From Termitomyces sp. T153 (Eukaryota; Basidiomycota; Agaricomycetes; Agaricales; Lyophyllaceae), in contig JACKQL020000044.1 of the NCBI GenBank assembly GCA_018296165.2, forward strand, positions 62,001 through 126,000: DNA of 64,000 nucleotides. Direction: 5' to 3'. The stretch's first letter is position 1, and each line of letters starts with the position of its first letter. A program made the translations under genes and the position numbers. Below are positions 1 to 10,859 of the stretch, one piece after another. The notes below the pieces were generated by a model. It was not told where the DNA came from, ran no database searches, and was given only the letters and a program-made list of their open reading frames with translations.

Positions 1-86
1 CTACTCCACACTGTCTTGCGTCCTACTAGGCGCTAATCTACTGCACCTGGCCGAAATCACATTTCTCAATTCTTGTGATCACGTCC

Positions 87-321
87 TGTAGGGAAAACGT
101 GACAGTTACACACTCCTTTTGGTCTCCGTACCCCTTACCTTTCCTTATCTATGTTTTTCCTCTTATCTTATTACATAACCCAAGTCTCTCGTTTATAAGG
201 ATCGGGATCTGTCAGTAGATAACAGTTTTCTCGCAAATCTAGGACTTAACTCAGTTCACTCGCGAGACTCAAACCTTTCCGTGTGACTCGATATCTGCTC
301 TATCAGCAGCCTCGCGTCACA
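87..321 (+). repeat. 5' LTR of element 1
   Basis: This 235-bp repeat differs from the 3' copy at five positions that I can count, so the insertion is fairly recent. It starts TG and ends CA. A TATA-like TATAAG at 194-199 is the probable core promoter. Confidence 0.95.
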
Positions 322-438
322 TATTTTGAACTTCAACCAGCCCTAAAAAAACTCTACAGTACTAGTGGACTCACGCGCTGTGGAATCTATCCGGTCTGAT
401 CAACCACAAGAACCCTTTCGTGAGTCAATTAAGTTACT

Positions 439-1583
439 ATGTCTACTGACAATCAAAACCACAGATACCCTACTCGAAACCGAGGAACCGCTGCGGCTCA
501 AGCTATTGGCCAACAGCAGGAATCGGTGGAGAGTGCGCGTGAATCCGGTCGGACCACGCACGGGGACATTGGAAGCCTGGAGGAAGAGCTTAAAGCACTT
601 CATCCGAAAGGAGAGGCTTCCCGCGGCTAATACCCGTGGTGAGAAGAACTCGCCTGTTGAGGCTACCAGGACGTTTCATCGTCGGCCGCGATCTACGTCG
701 GAACCTGACCTGGCTAGGTTCAGCCAGGAAGGTGAGGTGCCACAGGCCCACCCTACTAGTGCCCTTCGTCAGGAAGGGGATAGGGGATGTACGAAAGGAA
801 CCACTACCTGGGTAGGGCTTAACCCTGAAAAAGTACGGGTAGTAAACCTAGCACGACAAGGGATGTCGCATGAGGAGAAGGCTCCAATAGCCACTAGATA
901 CTCCAATAGAGACAAAATTAGTTGTCCCGGAACAGAGACTGATAGTTCGGAGAACGACAAACCAGAAACTCGTAGGGGTAAAGGTTGGATTCCAGCGAGG
1001 AAATAGAAACCCTACCCCCCATAACAACAGTCAGCCCAGGATTGTCGATGATTTTGGCCGAGCTAGGATAGGCGATGGACCCTCTGAACTATTTACCGAG
1101 GACGAGGAGGACGATTTGCTGGAGCCTGTTGTCACTGGGCCAGCTATGACCTTTGGATGGGGAGACGCCTACTATGATGTGGAAATTCGGGGTGGCCAGG
1201 TAAAATTGTGGCGACTCTGGGAGGCTGAGAAGGCGAGAGGAGCCCCCGAGATATTGGGAAGTGCCACAGCTCGTAAGCTAGAATACATGCTCGAGCTGAT
1301 GCAACCCTATCCTGGAGACCCCTCTAACTGCCTCCACTACAAAGGACAAAGATTTGTGGCTTTTGATATCAGCCCCTATGAAATGTCACTGTGGGACCAG
1401 GTTCGAGGAACAGACTTTATCATACCTATAATGGATATTGCGCAGGAAGGATATGAGATTGGGACTGATATGCGGATCAGTGCGCTAATGAGTCGCAGGT
1501 TCCTGTTACCCATACTTCCTGGTACTGAACTACCATGGTATGGGACGTATGGGCATGGAACACGACCCAAGTACTACAATTAG
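439..1583 (+). pseudogene. gag-like region of element 1, frameshifted
   Basis: A plausible gag start is the ATG at 439, whose product begins MSTDNQNHRYPTRNRG, a basic start like that of fungal gypsy Gag proteins. That frame stops at 630. Coding potential then appears in a second frame (to about 1006) and in a third frame from about 900 to 1583, which includes an acidic stretch EDEEDD. I cannot tell which shifts are mutations and which are programmed. No zinc knuckle was seen. CpG is plentiful here, unlike in the adjacent pol core. Confidence 0.5.
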
Positions 1584-3265
1584 GAGCCCCATACACTCAG
1601 CGGGAAAGTGAACGATGGGGCTGTCCCCGGAAGCGATTTCGAATTTGCCTCCAGGATGGGCCATATGAAGATTACTATGAAGTGAATGACTCGTTGTTAG
1701 AATTTCAAGCTTGAATTTCTGTGGAGTCCCTCAAGGACTCACAGTTTGACATTGTGGGATGGTATAGGCAGAAACTTGACGTTGCGTATCCAGTGTTGGC
1801 CCACGCTTTTGAAAATGGGTCAGAAAATAGACAGGATGGTCAAACATGTCTTACCCATCTGGACCACATCGATGAAAGTTTAACAGCGATATGGCAGGCA
1901 GTTTGTGCTGACAGAAATGTCCAGGTACAGGAAGTGGAAGATACGCCGCGAGTATTGGAGCTCAACGGCCAACAGGTAGAGGCGGGAACATACCCTACCC
2001 TACTCAGGAACAATGTGAGACACAAGACTGAGCAACGCCACATTCCCAAACCACTGGTAATTGTAGCCAAGGTTAATGGCCACCCAGTGCGAGTGTTAGT
2101 GGATTCTGGATCTTTAGGGGACTTCATGTCAAGTACTGTTGCTGAACAATTGAGGGTCAGGAAAAGGGAACTAACCGGCCCAATTCCTGTGCAACTAGCA
2201 GTCCAAGGATCCCGTTTGAAGGTAAACTTTGGTGCCACCATGCAGCTAGAGTACCAGCGCATCTCAGGAGAACGTTACTTTGACATCATGAACTTGAATG
2301 GGTACAATCTAATACTGGGAACACCCTGGATATACCAACACCAGGTAACCTTTGGTCTTAATATTCCTCAGGTGATGGTAGGAAGCCCTGAACCCTTGCC
2401 CCTGACTGCAGGGGAAGGGGTAGCTTGACTCTCTACCAGGGCAGTGGCTCTGTATGAAGATCAGCTAGATAAGGTTCAGGAGGAATTAGTGGAATATGCT
2501 AGACCTTTGTGTAAGTTGGCAGCCAAAACTCCATTACCCCCTTTACAGGCTATTAACCATGAAATTCCATTGATAGATGAAACAAAAATTTATCTGTGGC
2601 ACCCATCCCAATGCCCTGAGGCACTCAGGCCACAATGGGACGAATTATGGGCAATGTACATTGTGACTGGCTGCTGGGAAGTGACTATAGGGGAGAACAT
2701 GGTTCTCATGATGTTCTTGAGGAAGCCAGGAAAGCCAGGCGAACCAGTACAACTGAGAATTGTTAGTGATCTTTGTGCTTGCAATGCCAACACAATTAAG
2801 AAGTCCTCACCATTACCTGATATAGATGGGATATTGCGGTGGGCAGCCCAGAGCAAATATTGATCCATCATTGATGGCCAGGATGCCTATGAACAAATCC
2901 ACATTAAACCAGAGCATGCCTTGTATACAACTGTAACAACTCCAGATGGCAACATCATTAGCCATGTTATCCAGCAAGGCAATTGCAATGTCCTGGCTAC
3001 ATACCAAGCATTGATGAATTACTTATTCACACCATATCTTGGGAGATTCATGGACATATATTTGGATGATTTTATAATATACTCTAACTCCCTTAAAGAT
3101 CATGTTGAGCACATCAAACTCATTCTGGATATCCTAAAAAGGGAACAACTTTACCTAAGTGAGCAAAAACTAAAGTTCCTATGCCCTGAGATGAAGATTC
3201 TTGGATGGGTGGTGAATGATAATGGTATAAAGATGGACCCTGACAAAGTGGACACTGATGTGCTC
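1584..3265 (+). pseudogene. Protease and reverse transcriptase of element 1
   Basis: One reading frame carries a retropepsin with the active-site motif DSGS (about 2103-2114) and an RT with the catalytic YLDD motif (about 3058-3069). The frame is interrupted by TGA codons near 1712, 2426 and 2861. Each sits where an arginine codon is plausible, as expected from CGA to TGA change. From about 2280 onward CpG is almost absent. The RT palm ends at about 3265, where an unrelated segment has been inserted. The Asp pair of the RT is intact, but the stops make the copy non-functional. Confidence 0.85.
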
Positions 3266-4117
3266 CTATGCCACCTAGTGCCATGCAGGAAACCTAAAAA
3301 GAGGACCTAACACTAGTCACTAGCAAAAGCATTGCCGAGGTAAAGCAAAGCAAACTAGTTGCTAGCCATAGTTGCTAGTGTCACTAAATCAAAATAATGC
3401 TAAGGACACCTGCAATTGGTGCCACTCAAAGTCAAAGATGAGGTCAGCAAGACTTGTTGCTAAGTTGTTGTCAATGGAGAGAGGGAGCAATAGAGCCAAA
3501 ATGTAATCTCAAGCTGGTGAGCTTAGAGATAGAGAGAGTAGTATGCTTCAAATAGGGGTGGTATTTGATGATAGGATTTGATAAGGGTAAGGTTTGATGA
3601 TGAAGTGTCTATGTACAGCAGTATTTATACTGTTTGAAGGTATAGTATGGGAAAAGAAACAAATAGTCACCACTAGCAATGGCATCTGCCAAAGTGTTTA
3701 TAATACATATGAAGTGTCAATCTGTAACCAAGTGAAAAAAATAAGCAAAGTCTATGCAGCACATTAATTGCAATAAATCTCAAAAAGGGGCAAGTCTGAT
3801 GTCAATACTGGCAATATGTCTATATACAGTGGGAGAAAGCTGTGTTGTCAGCAAGAAGTTGCTAGCAATCATTGCTAAGAAAGGTCTCAACCTTGTTGTT
3901 CTAGACCCAGTCTGGACTCCACATGATGTTCCTCATGATTGACAAGTCTTGTGGTCACTAAACTCCCATGCAAAGGCTACATTGTTCCAGACCTTGGGGC
4001 TAGGCCTCACTTGCTAAGTGTCATGACTTGTACCATATTGGAATAGCCAGCTGCCACTCCATCTGAAATTGCCAAAATGATGCTCAGCAACAAATGGGTC
4101 TTATCAATGCCTTAGAA
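3266..4117. mobile_element. Unidentified insert of about 0.85 kb within RT
   Basis: RT sequence breaks at about 3265 (after KVDTDVL) and resumes at about 4118 with the next expected segment of the same protein (KVPINRDLLRGFLG). The intervening sequence has no coding homology that I recognise. It repeats the words cactagcaa and ttgctagtg several times (near 3311, 3350-3385, 3668 and 3856). I found no convincing terminal inverted repeat or target duplication, so the ends are approximate. It may be a small non-autonomous element. Confidence 0.55.
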
Positions 4118-6440
4118 AAATGCAAAGTACCTATTAATAGAGACTTACTTAGGGGTTTCCTGGGAGCTGCAGGCTATTTAGCTGATGATATTGACTGAGT
4201 TCACATTCCTATGGGGGTACTTCATGGATTCACTGGCAATATAGTCCTGTTCAGGTAGGAATTTACCCACCAACAAGCATTTGAGAATGGAGAAAATAGG
4301 GGAGTTTGATTTCACAGTAATATATGTCCCTGGAGCAGAGAATATCTTGTCCAATGCATTGTCCTGACTTTACTCAAATGAAGGGCCTGGCACAGTTTGG
4401 GCTAGATCTGAATACACTTATCATGACATGATCAACAATGATATAATGGGTGACCACCTCATTTCAATGCCAGTTCTGGTTGGATTGGAGGGCAGGTGTG
4501 CAGCTCTCACAATCCAGGAAACTGATTTGGAACAATTGCCTACAATAAGCAAGAGGGAAATGAATGAGTTTCCTAAACCCAGTGGAAGGCAAGGACCTAC
4601 ACACTCTCAAAAAACTATAGAACCTGCAGAGACAGGAAGGCTTGAAATAGCCAGGGAGTTTGCAGCTTGGGTAGCACCTAGTTTTGTCCTTCTAGGCCCT
4701 AAGGAACAAAAGGAAGGCAAGGCAGAGGGAAGCTTGTCAACATCAAAGGAAAGACTCACAATCAAACTGCCAGCATGGAACCAGGTGACCAACACCAAGT
4801 TGCACACAAGTGACACTCAATCAGACCATGACACTGAAGAACATGTCAGAGATGAAAATTTGTCAGCCAGATCCAAAGCTCTGAAGGAATTTTTGGAGTC
4901 ACTCTCACCTGTAATGTTAGATGAAATGCTCCTAAATGGTAGAGAACCAATCAACATAAAGGAGAGCATCTGTCATTGATATGGTGAAGACCCACTGTTT
5001 AAATTGGTAATAGAAAACCCCAAGCACTACAAAAATTTTGAGATTGATAACAGACTCATACACATGAAAGCCAAACAGGGAAGGGTACTATGTATCCCAA
5101 TGGTTATAGTCCATGGGCAAAGTATTCAGGAAGTAATCATATCAAAAGCTTACTCATTATTGGCTCACTTAGGCCCTTGAAAGACCCTGTTATATCTACA
5201 TGACATAGTCTGGTGGAAAACTATGGCCAACAATATACAGGTCTTCTGTGACACTTGTGCTACTTGTTGACATAGCAAACCATCCAACACAAGACCCTAT
5301 GGGTTACTAAACCCCCTGGAGGCCCTGACCCAGCCATGGGAAGTTATTGGGATTGATTTTGTGGGACTGCTCACTGAATCCAAAGACAGGAACGTGTCAT
5401 ATGATTCACTTACTGTGATAATTAATCACTTAACTGCAATGGTTCATCTAGTTCCAAGCCATCTCAATTATACTGCCAAACAAGTAGCAGAATTGATATT
5501 TGCAGAAGTTTACAAATATCATGGGTTACCTAGGGCTATTGTAAGTGATAGGGATTCATACTTCACAAGTACCTTCTGGACCCATCTTCACTCAATGATA
5601 GGGACACAACTACAAATGTTGTTGGCATATCACCCTGAATTGGATGGGGCCACAGAGAGAGCAAATCAGACCATCATGCAGATCATCAGGCAGAGCATTG
5701 GAACCAATCAGAGAGATTGGGTTTCAAAACTCCCTGCGGTGGAATTTGCAATTAACTCGGCTAGATTGGACAGCACTGGCTATTCCCCTTTTTTTCTGAA
5801 CTCAGGACGTATACCTAGGTTGTTAAATTGGAATCAGGCTGCTGGAGAATACCCTGGAGTAAGAGTATTTGTTCAAAGGTGATGATCTGCTATAATGGCT
5901 GCTCATGATAGCATTTTGGCTGCCCAAGTGAGGCAAATGTGCGATGCAAACCGTCAGCGCCACCCATCTCCCTTCTGCATTGGGGACTTAGTTTACTGAT
6001 TGATGAAGAACATAACTTACCCCAAGGGTTTGGCCCGAAAACTTATCCCTAAATACGAGGGGCCATATTCAATCATTGCCGATTTTGGTAATAATTTATA
6101 TCGTATCAAGATTCCAGCTAGCTTACGGCAGCGAGGAGTGCACAATGTATTCCATGCCGCTCTCCTCAGGTTTCACAAACCCAACGATGATAGGCTCTCC
6201 CCCAGAAGACTAGATGAACAAATCATTGGACAGGAAACTGAATAATGGGCTGCTGATCATATTGTGGCGCATTGAGGAGTCCGCCAACAGGCCATGTTCG
6301 AAGTCCTGTGGAAGGCAGGAGATAAGACCTGGCTTTCCTTTGAACAGGTAACAGATCTCAAATTGATTGCTCCATACCTTGACCTACTGGGAATAGATGA
6401 CATTTCGGAATTACGGGAGGGAACGGAGGTTCCACCAAGG
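4118..6440 (+). pseudogene. RT connection, integrase and chromodomain of element 1
   Basis: After the insert the frame resumes with the RT connection. RNase H is mostly missing: its first residues (FTHQQAFE, about 4265) pass straight into the end of the domain (FDFTVIYVPGAEN, about 4308). The integrase then shows an H2C2 finger (about 5150-5275), a core with Asp in GIDFVG (about 5354), Asp in SDRDSYF (about 5547) and Glu in GATERANQ (about 5655). The Asp-Glu spacing is 35 residues. A chromodomain-like tail follows (FEVLWKAGDKTWLSFE, about 6297-6345). Stops interrupt the frame near 4368, 4977, 5178, 5268, 5880, 5998, 6243 and 6273. CpG returns after about 5740. Confidence 0.85.
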
Positions 6441-6593
6441 GACAATCCTCAGTTGTTCCTGGGAAGTTTGCAGGGAGGGCGAGTTATAAATTCCGATTTA
6501 GAACTACTACTGACCAAACTACTCACTTTTCCCATTTCCCTCTGCTCTTCCCCAGTCATCCCTTCCCTCGCTGAATCCGGCATTCGATTCAAC

Positions 6594-7598
6594 ATGCCTA
6601 GAGGAGGGTTTCGCGGACCTTGGGGTGGCCACCGGGGCCTGCCCAAGGGAGATCGGAACGCCAATGCCCTGCCCCATCACCCATGGATCCGACAGGATAA
6701 ACTCTCCATGATGTTACGCCTGTCCCGCGATGGCAATTTTGATGCTGGTGTCATGCTGCACCCCAACCAGGCCGCTCTGATCCTCAACTTTGAACGAGTG
6801 GTGCACAACGTACCTGAAGAACAACGGGTAGCGCTGAGGCCCCCCATTGGATATCACCCTTTTGTTCACTTCTTCAATTCCGTGCCTGCTGATCAGTACA
6901 AGTGGCGCCTCGCCGAATACAACTCCAAAACCCGTACATGGATTCTCCCCGAACATCGCGTTATTGTGGGATCCATTTACACCAATTTCTTCGATCATAA
7001 CCGCTATTGAGAATTGGTGGCTGTCGGTCTCCTTACTCCCAACAGCGATGTTGATGCGCGCAAGCTCCGCCTCACTCAGATCGCCCTCGAACAACCCTTT
7101 GACAACATCCACCATCGTAACACTTACTATCAGCGTCGAGAGGAAGAACGCGCAACAGCTCAACAGGATGAAGATTACTATGGCTCTAAGAGCTATGATC
7201 CGTACAACTGGACTGACCCTGGCTTCGGGTTATCCGACGATGCCTATGGAGAAGCAGCGCTCGGACGGGCAGGATTCCAGAACGAACTACCTTTCCTGGC
7301 TCCACCCCCTCTGCCCTCTGCTCCCCCTTCCACAGAGGAGCCCCTCCAGTTCAACGCTCCCAATTACCCTGATACCAACGCCAACTCCTCCTTGTCTAAG
7401 GATGCGACTGTCTCTGAAACCTCCAACAACAGTGTTGGAGACGTTCCCATGGCCGAAGAAGATACCGATGACTTTCTGAGGGAGATTTCTCATGTAAAGG
7501 GGGGCGTGGCGGGTTCCAACACTGTTACCATCACACTCAATTTTTATTCTACTCTGTGCTATATCCGACCAGCCACTTATCCATGCTATGATTCATAA
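6594..7598 (+). pseudogene. Extra 3' open frame of element 1 (ORF3), one in-frame TGA
   Basis: Downstream of the chromodomain and upstream of the 3' LTR is a long frame in phase with the integrase. It starts with the ATG at 6594 (MPRGGFRGPWGGHRG) and runs to a TAA at 7596-7598, interrupted only by a TGA at 7008-7010. No stop separates it from the chromodomain tail, so it could also be a C-terminal extension of pol. The product is Gly/Arg-rich at the start, then globular-looking, then Pro- and acid-rich. I recognise no family. CpG is retained. Ty3/gypsy elements usually end pol near the 3' LTR, so this extra 1 kb is unusual. Confidence 0.55.
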
Positions 7599-7641
7599 CA
7601 CGAGCCGATTCTCGAACTTCCTCGCTCGGCTGGAGGGCGTA

Positions 7642-7876
7642 TGTAGGGAAAACGTGACAGTTACACACTCCTTTTGGTCTCCGTACCCCTTACCTTTCCT
7701 TATCTATGTTTTTCCTCTTATCTTATTACATAACCCAAGTCTCTCGTTTATAAGGATCGCGATCTGTCAGTAGATAACAGTTTTCTCGCAAATCTAGGAC
7801 TTAACTCAGCTCACTCGCGAGACTCAAAACTCTCCGTGTGACTCGACATCTGCTCTATCAGCAGCCTCGCGTCACA
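7642..7876 (+). repeat. 3' LTR of element 1
   Basis: It is identical in length to the 5' LTR and differs at five bases. It is followed by the second copy of the target duplication cgtcc (7877-7881). Confidence 0.95.
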
Positions 7877-7881
7877 CGTCC

Positions 7882-9158
7882 CAATCGTCTATTTTTACCC
7901 ATCAATGGCCGGTGGCTGAGCGTTTGAAGTTTAGCAACGAGTCATTACGAGTTCCCAGGGGTACATACTCAATCAAAAAAAAAAAGATTTCCATGATTTG
8001 CGCGTGTTGAGGAGTTAAACTCATCTCATGTGAAAATCGAATCCTTCTTTCTGATGGTGATCCTTATTTTCTGTTCTCTGAGAAGTTCTAGACCTCTCAG
8101 TTGATATACATGGAAACGTTGACACAATAGCCTGAGACAATATCCATCAGATGTACCACTATACATAGTTCCTTTACAAGATGCTTTAGTGTATATCAGA
8201 TCATTTCGCACATGTGTGATTATGATTTTCTGCAGAAAATTCTCATCTGGCCATCTCAAGCAAGATTGAACAAGTATCTGTGGGCCTAATCTCAATGAAC
8301 GTTTCGTCCCAAATTCAACAGGGACATGTTGGAATCCTGACTATATAGCAGGACCTAGGTACAATTGCATAAGTATGACAATTCCCAGAGGGATATAGAC
8401 TAGATTGTATGTACCAAGACACAATGTGTAAGTATAATAATCGAGGTGTGGATGTTGAGGGGGTTTTGGGTTGTGATACATGATGGGTACCAAAAGGGTT
8501 TGGTTCGCGACCCTCTGTGATTAGGGGTACACACGAAACGTTTACGGCAACCATAACAGTGCCGTACTGTGGAAACACGGCCACGGTTACCATAAATTCC
8601 AAAACCTTCGACGGGCACGGCACGGGCACGGTACGGCAAATTTAGGGCCGTGAAGCATCAATATACGGACCACGGTAAGGCTAGATTTATTAAGAATCAC
8701 AAATTTATAATATAATTCAACTGTTTCAAGCTTATTTAAGTCCCTGCTTAATGGGATATGGTTCCATACTCGGTGGGAAACCATTGGTTTATATCAAAGA
8801 TGCGACGGTAAAATTGGTGTGAATCGGAGTTTTAATATGCTTGATGCCAATACCACCAACCTCCTTCCACACCGTCGAATATGGAGAGGAATGCACATTC
8901 TTAACAGAATATATGCACCGACCACAAAGCTCCAGTTGTAAAACCATCATAATGCTGTTGAGCTTCTTGACAAGTGTACCAACCTATTGTACATAGGTAG
9001 TATCATGTTACAATTTGGAACTACTTCACAGTGCACACTGAGTTTGGAGGGGGTGGCAAGTTCCACTCCCGTACGGACAATAATGAATCTCATTTGACAT
9101 GATAGATATTTACTAGGGCGTGCTAAGTAGAGTTGACATTCATGGCCCGACACCCTTT
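7882..9158. other. Intergenic, no gene recognised
   Basis: It holds an A-run at 7975-7984, short uncharacterised frames, and a G+C-rich patch at 8575-8650 with repeats of the word cacgg and its complement, perhaps the remnant of a small DNA-transposon derivative. Nothing here supports a gene call. Confidence 0.4.
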
Positions 9159-9879
9159 TCACTTCTTGAGAGCTGCAATCGCAGCTGTGAACTTTTTTGC
9201 AAGTCTGTCCCCCAGAGCCTCAGCCTCCGGAACAAGTTGTGGCTGGAATGTCTCGGTCAGCCTTCAGAAGTAACGTATTAAGGTTCATGGATTGTACACA
9301 CATAGGTACGGTCAGTCAGCGCCCTATTGAAAGAGTCAGAAGCCGAAGCAGCGGCCTCGACATCTTGAGTGATTATAGCCAGTACATCATGATTTGCATG
9401 AACATTTTTGAATGCATGTTTCTTTGCGACAATGGCTTCGAGCGATTTTTCACTACTACGTTCAAGCCTCTTCGCGGCTTTCATGTTGTCCTGACTCTCG
9501 GCTTTGTCGAAAGTATGGAAGCGCTGGAATTCATAATCAGATGAAATACGCTAGATCCGAGAAATCGCATATAGATGATACTCACATATAGATCTCTGGT
9601 GTATTCTCCCATATCGACACGCAACAATACACCGGACCCGTGGATTTCCTACGGGCATGTATTAGTAGCGAAGTTACATTATTATGATCATTATTAATAA
9701 CTAGAACATACAATTGCCTCCTCGAATGTCCCACCCCTTGATGGGAAAGCATTGATCTTGGCCGTAATACTGTCGAGCTTGTGTCTCACGTCATCAAGCA
9801 TATATACGGCGCTTATAGCTGGGAGGGCAACACCAGATAGGATGAGAGAAGAGAGGACGAAAAGGCTGGAGAAATGCAT
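9159..9879 (-). CDS. Hydrophobic surface binding protein A-like secreted protein (HsbA)
   Basis: I rebuilt four exons, complement(join(9159..9242, 9302..9523, 9586..9648, 9712..9879)), giving 178 residues. All introns are phase 0, 59-63 nt, with GT-AG ends (GTATGT, GTGAGT, GTGTGT). Residues 1-20 (MHFSSLFVLSSLILSGVALP) are a clear signal peptide. The rest matches the helical layout of the HsbA family (PF12296): KINAFPSRGGTFEEAI, then EAIVAKKHAF, and an Ala/Lys-rich final helix ending AAIAALKK. The length is normal for the family. HsbA proteins are secreted, adsorb to hydrophobic surfaces and in Aspergillus recruit a lytic enzyme; the role here is by family only. The last intron has two possible acceptors, and the one at 9243 was chosen because it yields the expected C-terminal helix. 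Confidence 0.85.
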
Positions 9880-10001
9880 AGTTTATTCGAGTTGGATAAT
9901 ATACAAGGCAAGAACGAGGATGATTCACTGCAAGCAAACGACCACGTAGAGTTTTATATGTCGTCCGTTCGTCGTTGTTATCCTAGTATCCTAGTAGACA
10001 C

Positions 10002-10504
10002 ATGGAGCACTCAAAAGGAAGTCCGCTCGTCCGCGGGAAGAAGCTCCAGCCTGCTGCTCCTCGAAAGACCTATCACGATGCAAATGGAGAAACATTATCC
10101 AGAAGTTTAATCTCTCAATTTTTCAAATCCACGATGACACCTCTTGGGATCTCAGGGTATACAGGAGCATCGAAGCCCAAGCGCCGAAGGCCTGGTAAAC
10201 GTCGTTGCGTGAGTGTTTCGTCTCTCTTAGCATATTGGGCATAATTGACTCCTATCTAGTACCTTCGCCAGCACCAAGAACTTTGCCACATGCATCTGCA
10301 TCTGACAATACAGATTCTTCGAACCATTCTGTGGGTCAGAGTTCAATCGGTAGGAGGATAGCAGAGAGAGTGACGAAGCGAAGTACACATCGCAAGGATG
10401 ACCATTGTTTCCGAGCATCAGAAGTCCACCAGGGTAAATCCATAAGCAAAGAGAGCCATGAGAGATGGTCATCCGTGAACGAGTTGCGGGGGCTCCGTAA
10501 GTGA
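10002..10504 (+). CDS. Small basic hypothetical protein, two exons (tentative)
   Basis: An ATG at 10002 opens a frame whose product begins MEHSKGSPLVRGKKLQ. The frame only joins a second long frame (ending LRGLRK, TGA at 10502-10504) if an intron 10195..10271 (GTAAAC...CAG) is removed. The stronger donor GTGAGT at 10209 leads to an early stop. The joined product is about 142 residues, Lys/Arg- and Ser-rich, without a domain that I know. The start lies only 122 bp from the divergently transcribed HsbA start, so the two would share a promoter region. The evidence is an open frame plus a workable intron and nothing more. Confidence 0.3.
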
Positions 10505-10732
10505 AAGATAGGAGGACCTTTATGTACGGGTTCCTTTTAGACGTTGACTCCATTGAAGAGCTCCAATCGATAGAGCGAGCAAGTCAAATCAGAAAAACGA
10601 CAGTTTGCGTATTCAATGGAGTATGCCATTGATCCGTTGTTTGAGGAGTCTTGGTTTCAATACGTACGGGTGAGAATTTTCGACCTATGGTAAAGGGACA
10701 GATGGCAGTTCCTATTAGTATTTTTCACGATG

Positions 10733-10827
10733 ACACTGATGGTGAAGTGGTTATCATGCTTGCCTTCCATGGTGATAATAAGTTGCCCTTGAAGCAAGCG
10801 GCAGGGGTTCGATTCCCCTTCAGTGTA
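10733..10827 (+). tRNA. tRNA-Gly(UCC) with a 23-nt intron
   Basis: A full cloverleaf can be drawn. The acceptor ACACTGA (10733-10739) pairs perfectly with TCAGTGT (10820-10826), with discriminator A at 10827. The D stem is GTGA/TCAT, the anticodon stem CTTGC/GCAAG and the T stem AGGGG/CCCCT with loop TTCGATT. The anticodon TCC is at 10766-10768. An intron (10770-10792) sits between positions 37 and 38, the standard place. A T5 tract at 10851-10855 fits Pol III termination. It reads glycine GGA and GGG codons. The 3' CCA is absent, as is normal for a eukaryotic gene. Confidence 0.93.
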
Positions 10828-10850
10828 ATAACGCATGACATGTGTAACTC

Positions 10851-10855
10851 TTTTT
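10851..10855 (+). terminator. Pol III T-tract of the tRNA-Gly gene
   Basis: Five T residues lie 24 nt after the tRNA 3' end, within the usual range for RNA polymerase III termination. Confidence 0.6.
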
Positions 10856-10859
10856 CTTG

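Larger units (their letters stand above)
87..7876 (+). mobile_element. Ty3/gypsy LTR retrotransposon, complete insertion (element 1)
   Basis: A 7,790-bp element is bounded by two 235-bp direct repeats that start TGTAGGG and end GTCACA. The 5-bp sequence cgtcc stands immediately outside both ends (82-86 and 7877-7881), which is a perfect target-site duplication. Inside, in order, are a gag-like region, a retropepsin, RT, a piece of the RNase H region, an H2C2 plus DD35E integrase and a chromodomain-like tail, so it belongs to the Ty3/gypsy chromovirus type. An extra open frame follows pol. No tRNA-type primer site starting TGG is evident just after the 5' LTR. The coding part is broken by in-frame stops, by an inserted segment (about 3266-4117) and by loss of most of RNase H, so this copy cannot move by itself. 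Confidence 0.93.

Noticed and set aside
365..1006. 213-residue plus-strand frame at the start of element 1 as an independent gene
   Set aside because: It lies in the gag region, overlaps the better gag start at 439 in another frame and starts in the leader just after the LTR. Treated as part of a frameshifted gag.
8575..8650. hAT-type miniature element based on cacgg repeats
   Set aside because: No terminal inverted repeats or 8-bp target duplication could be found.
10205..10504. Single-exon gene starting at 10205
   Set aside because: Its first codons lie in the probable intron or splice region; a two-exon model from 10002 is somewhat better, though still weak.
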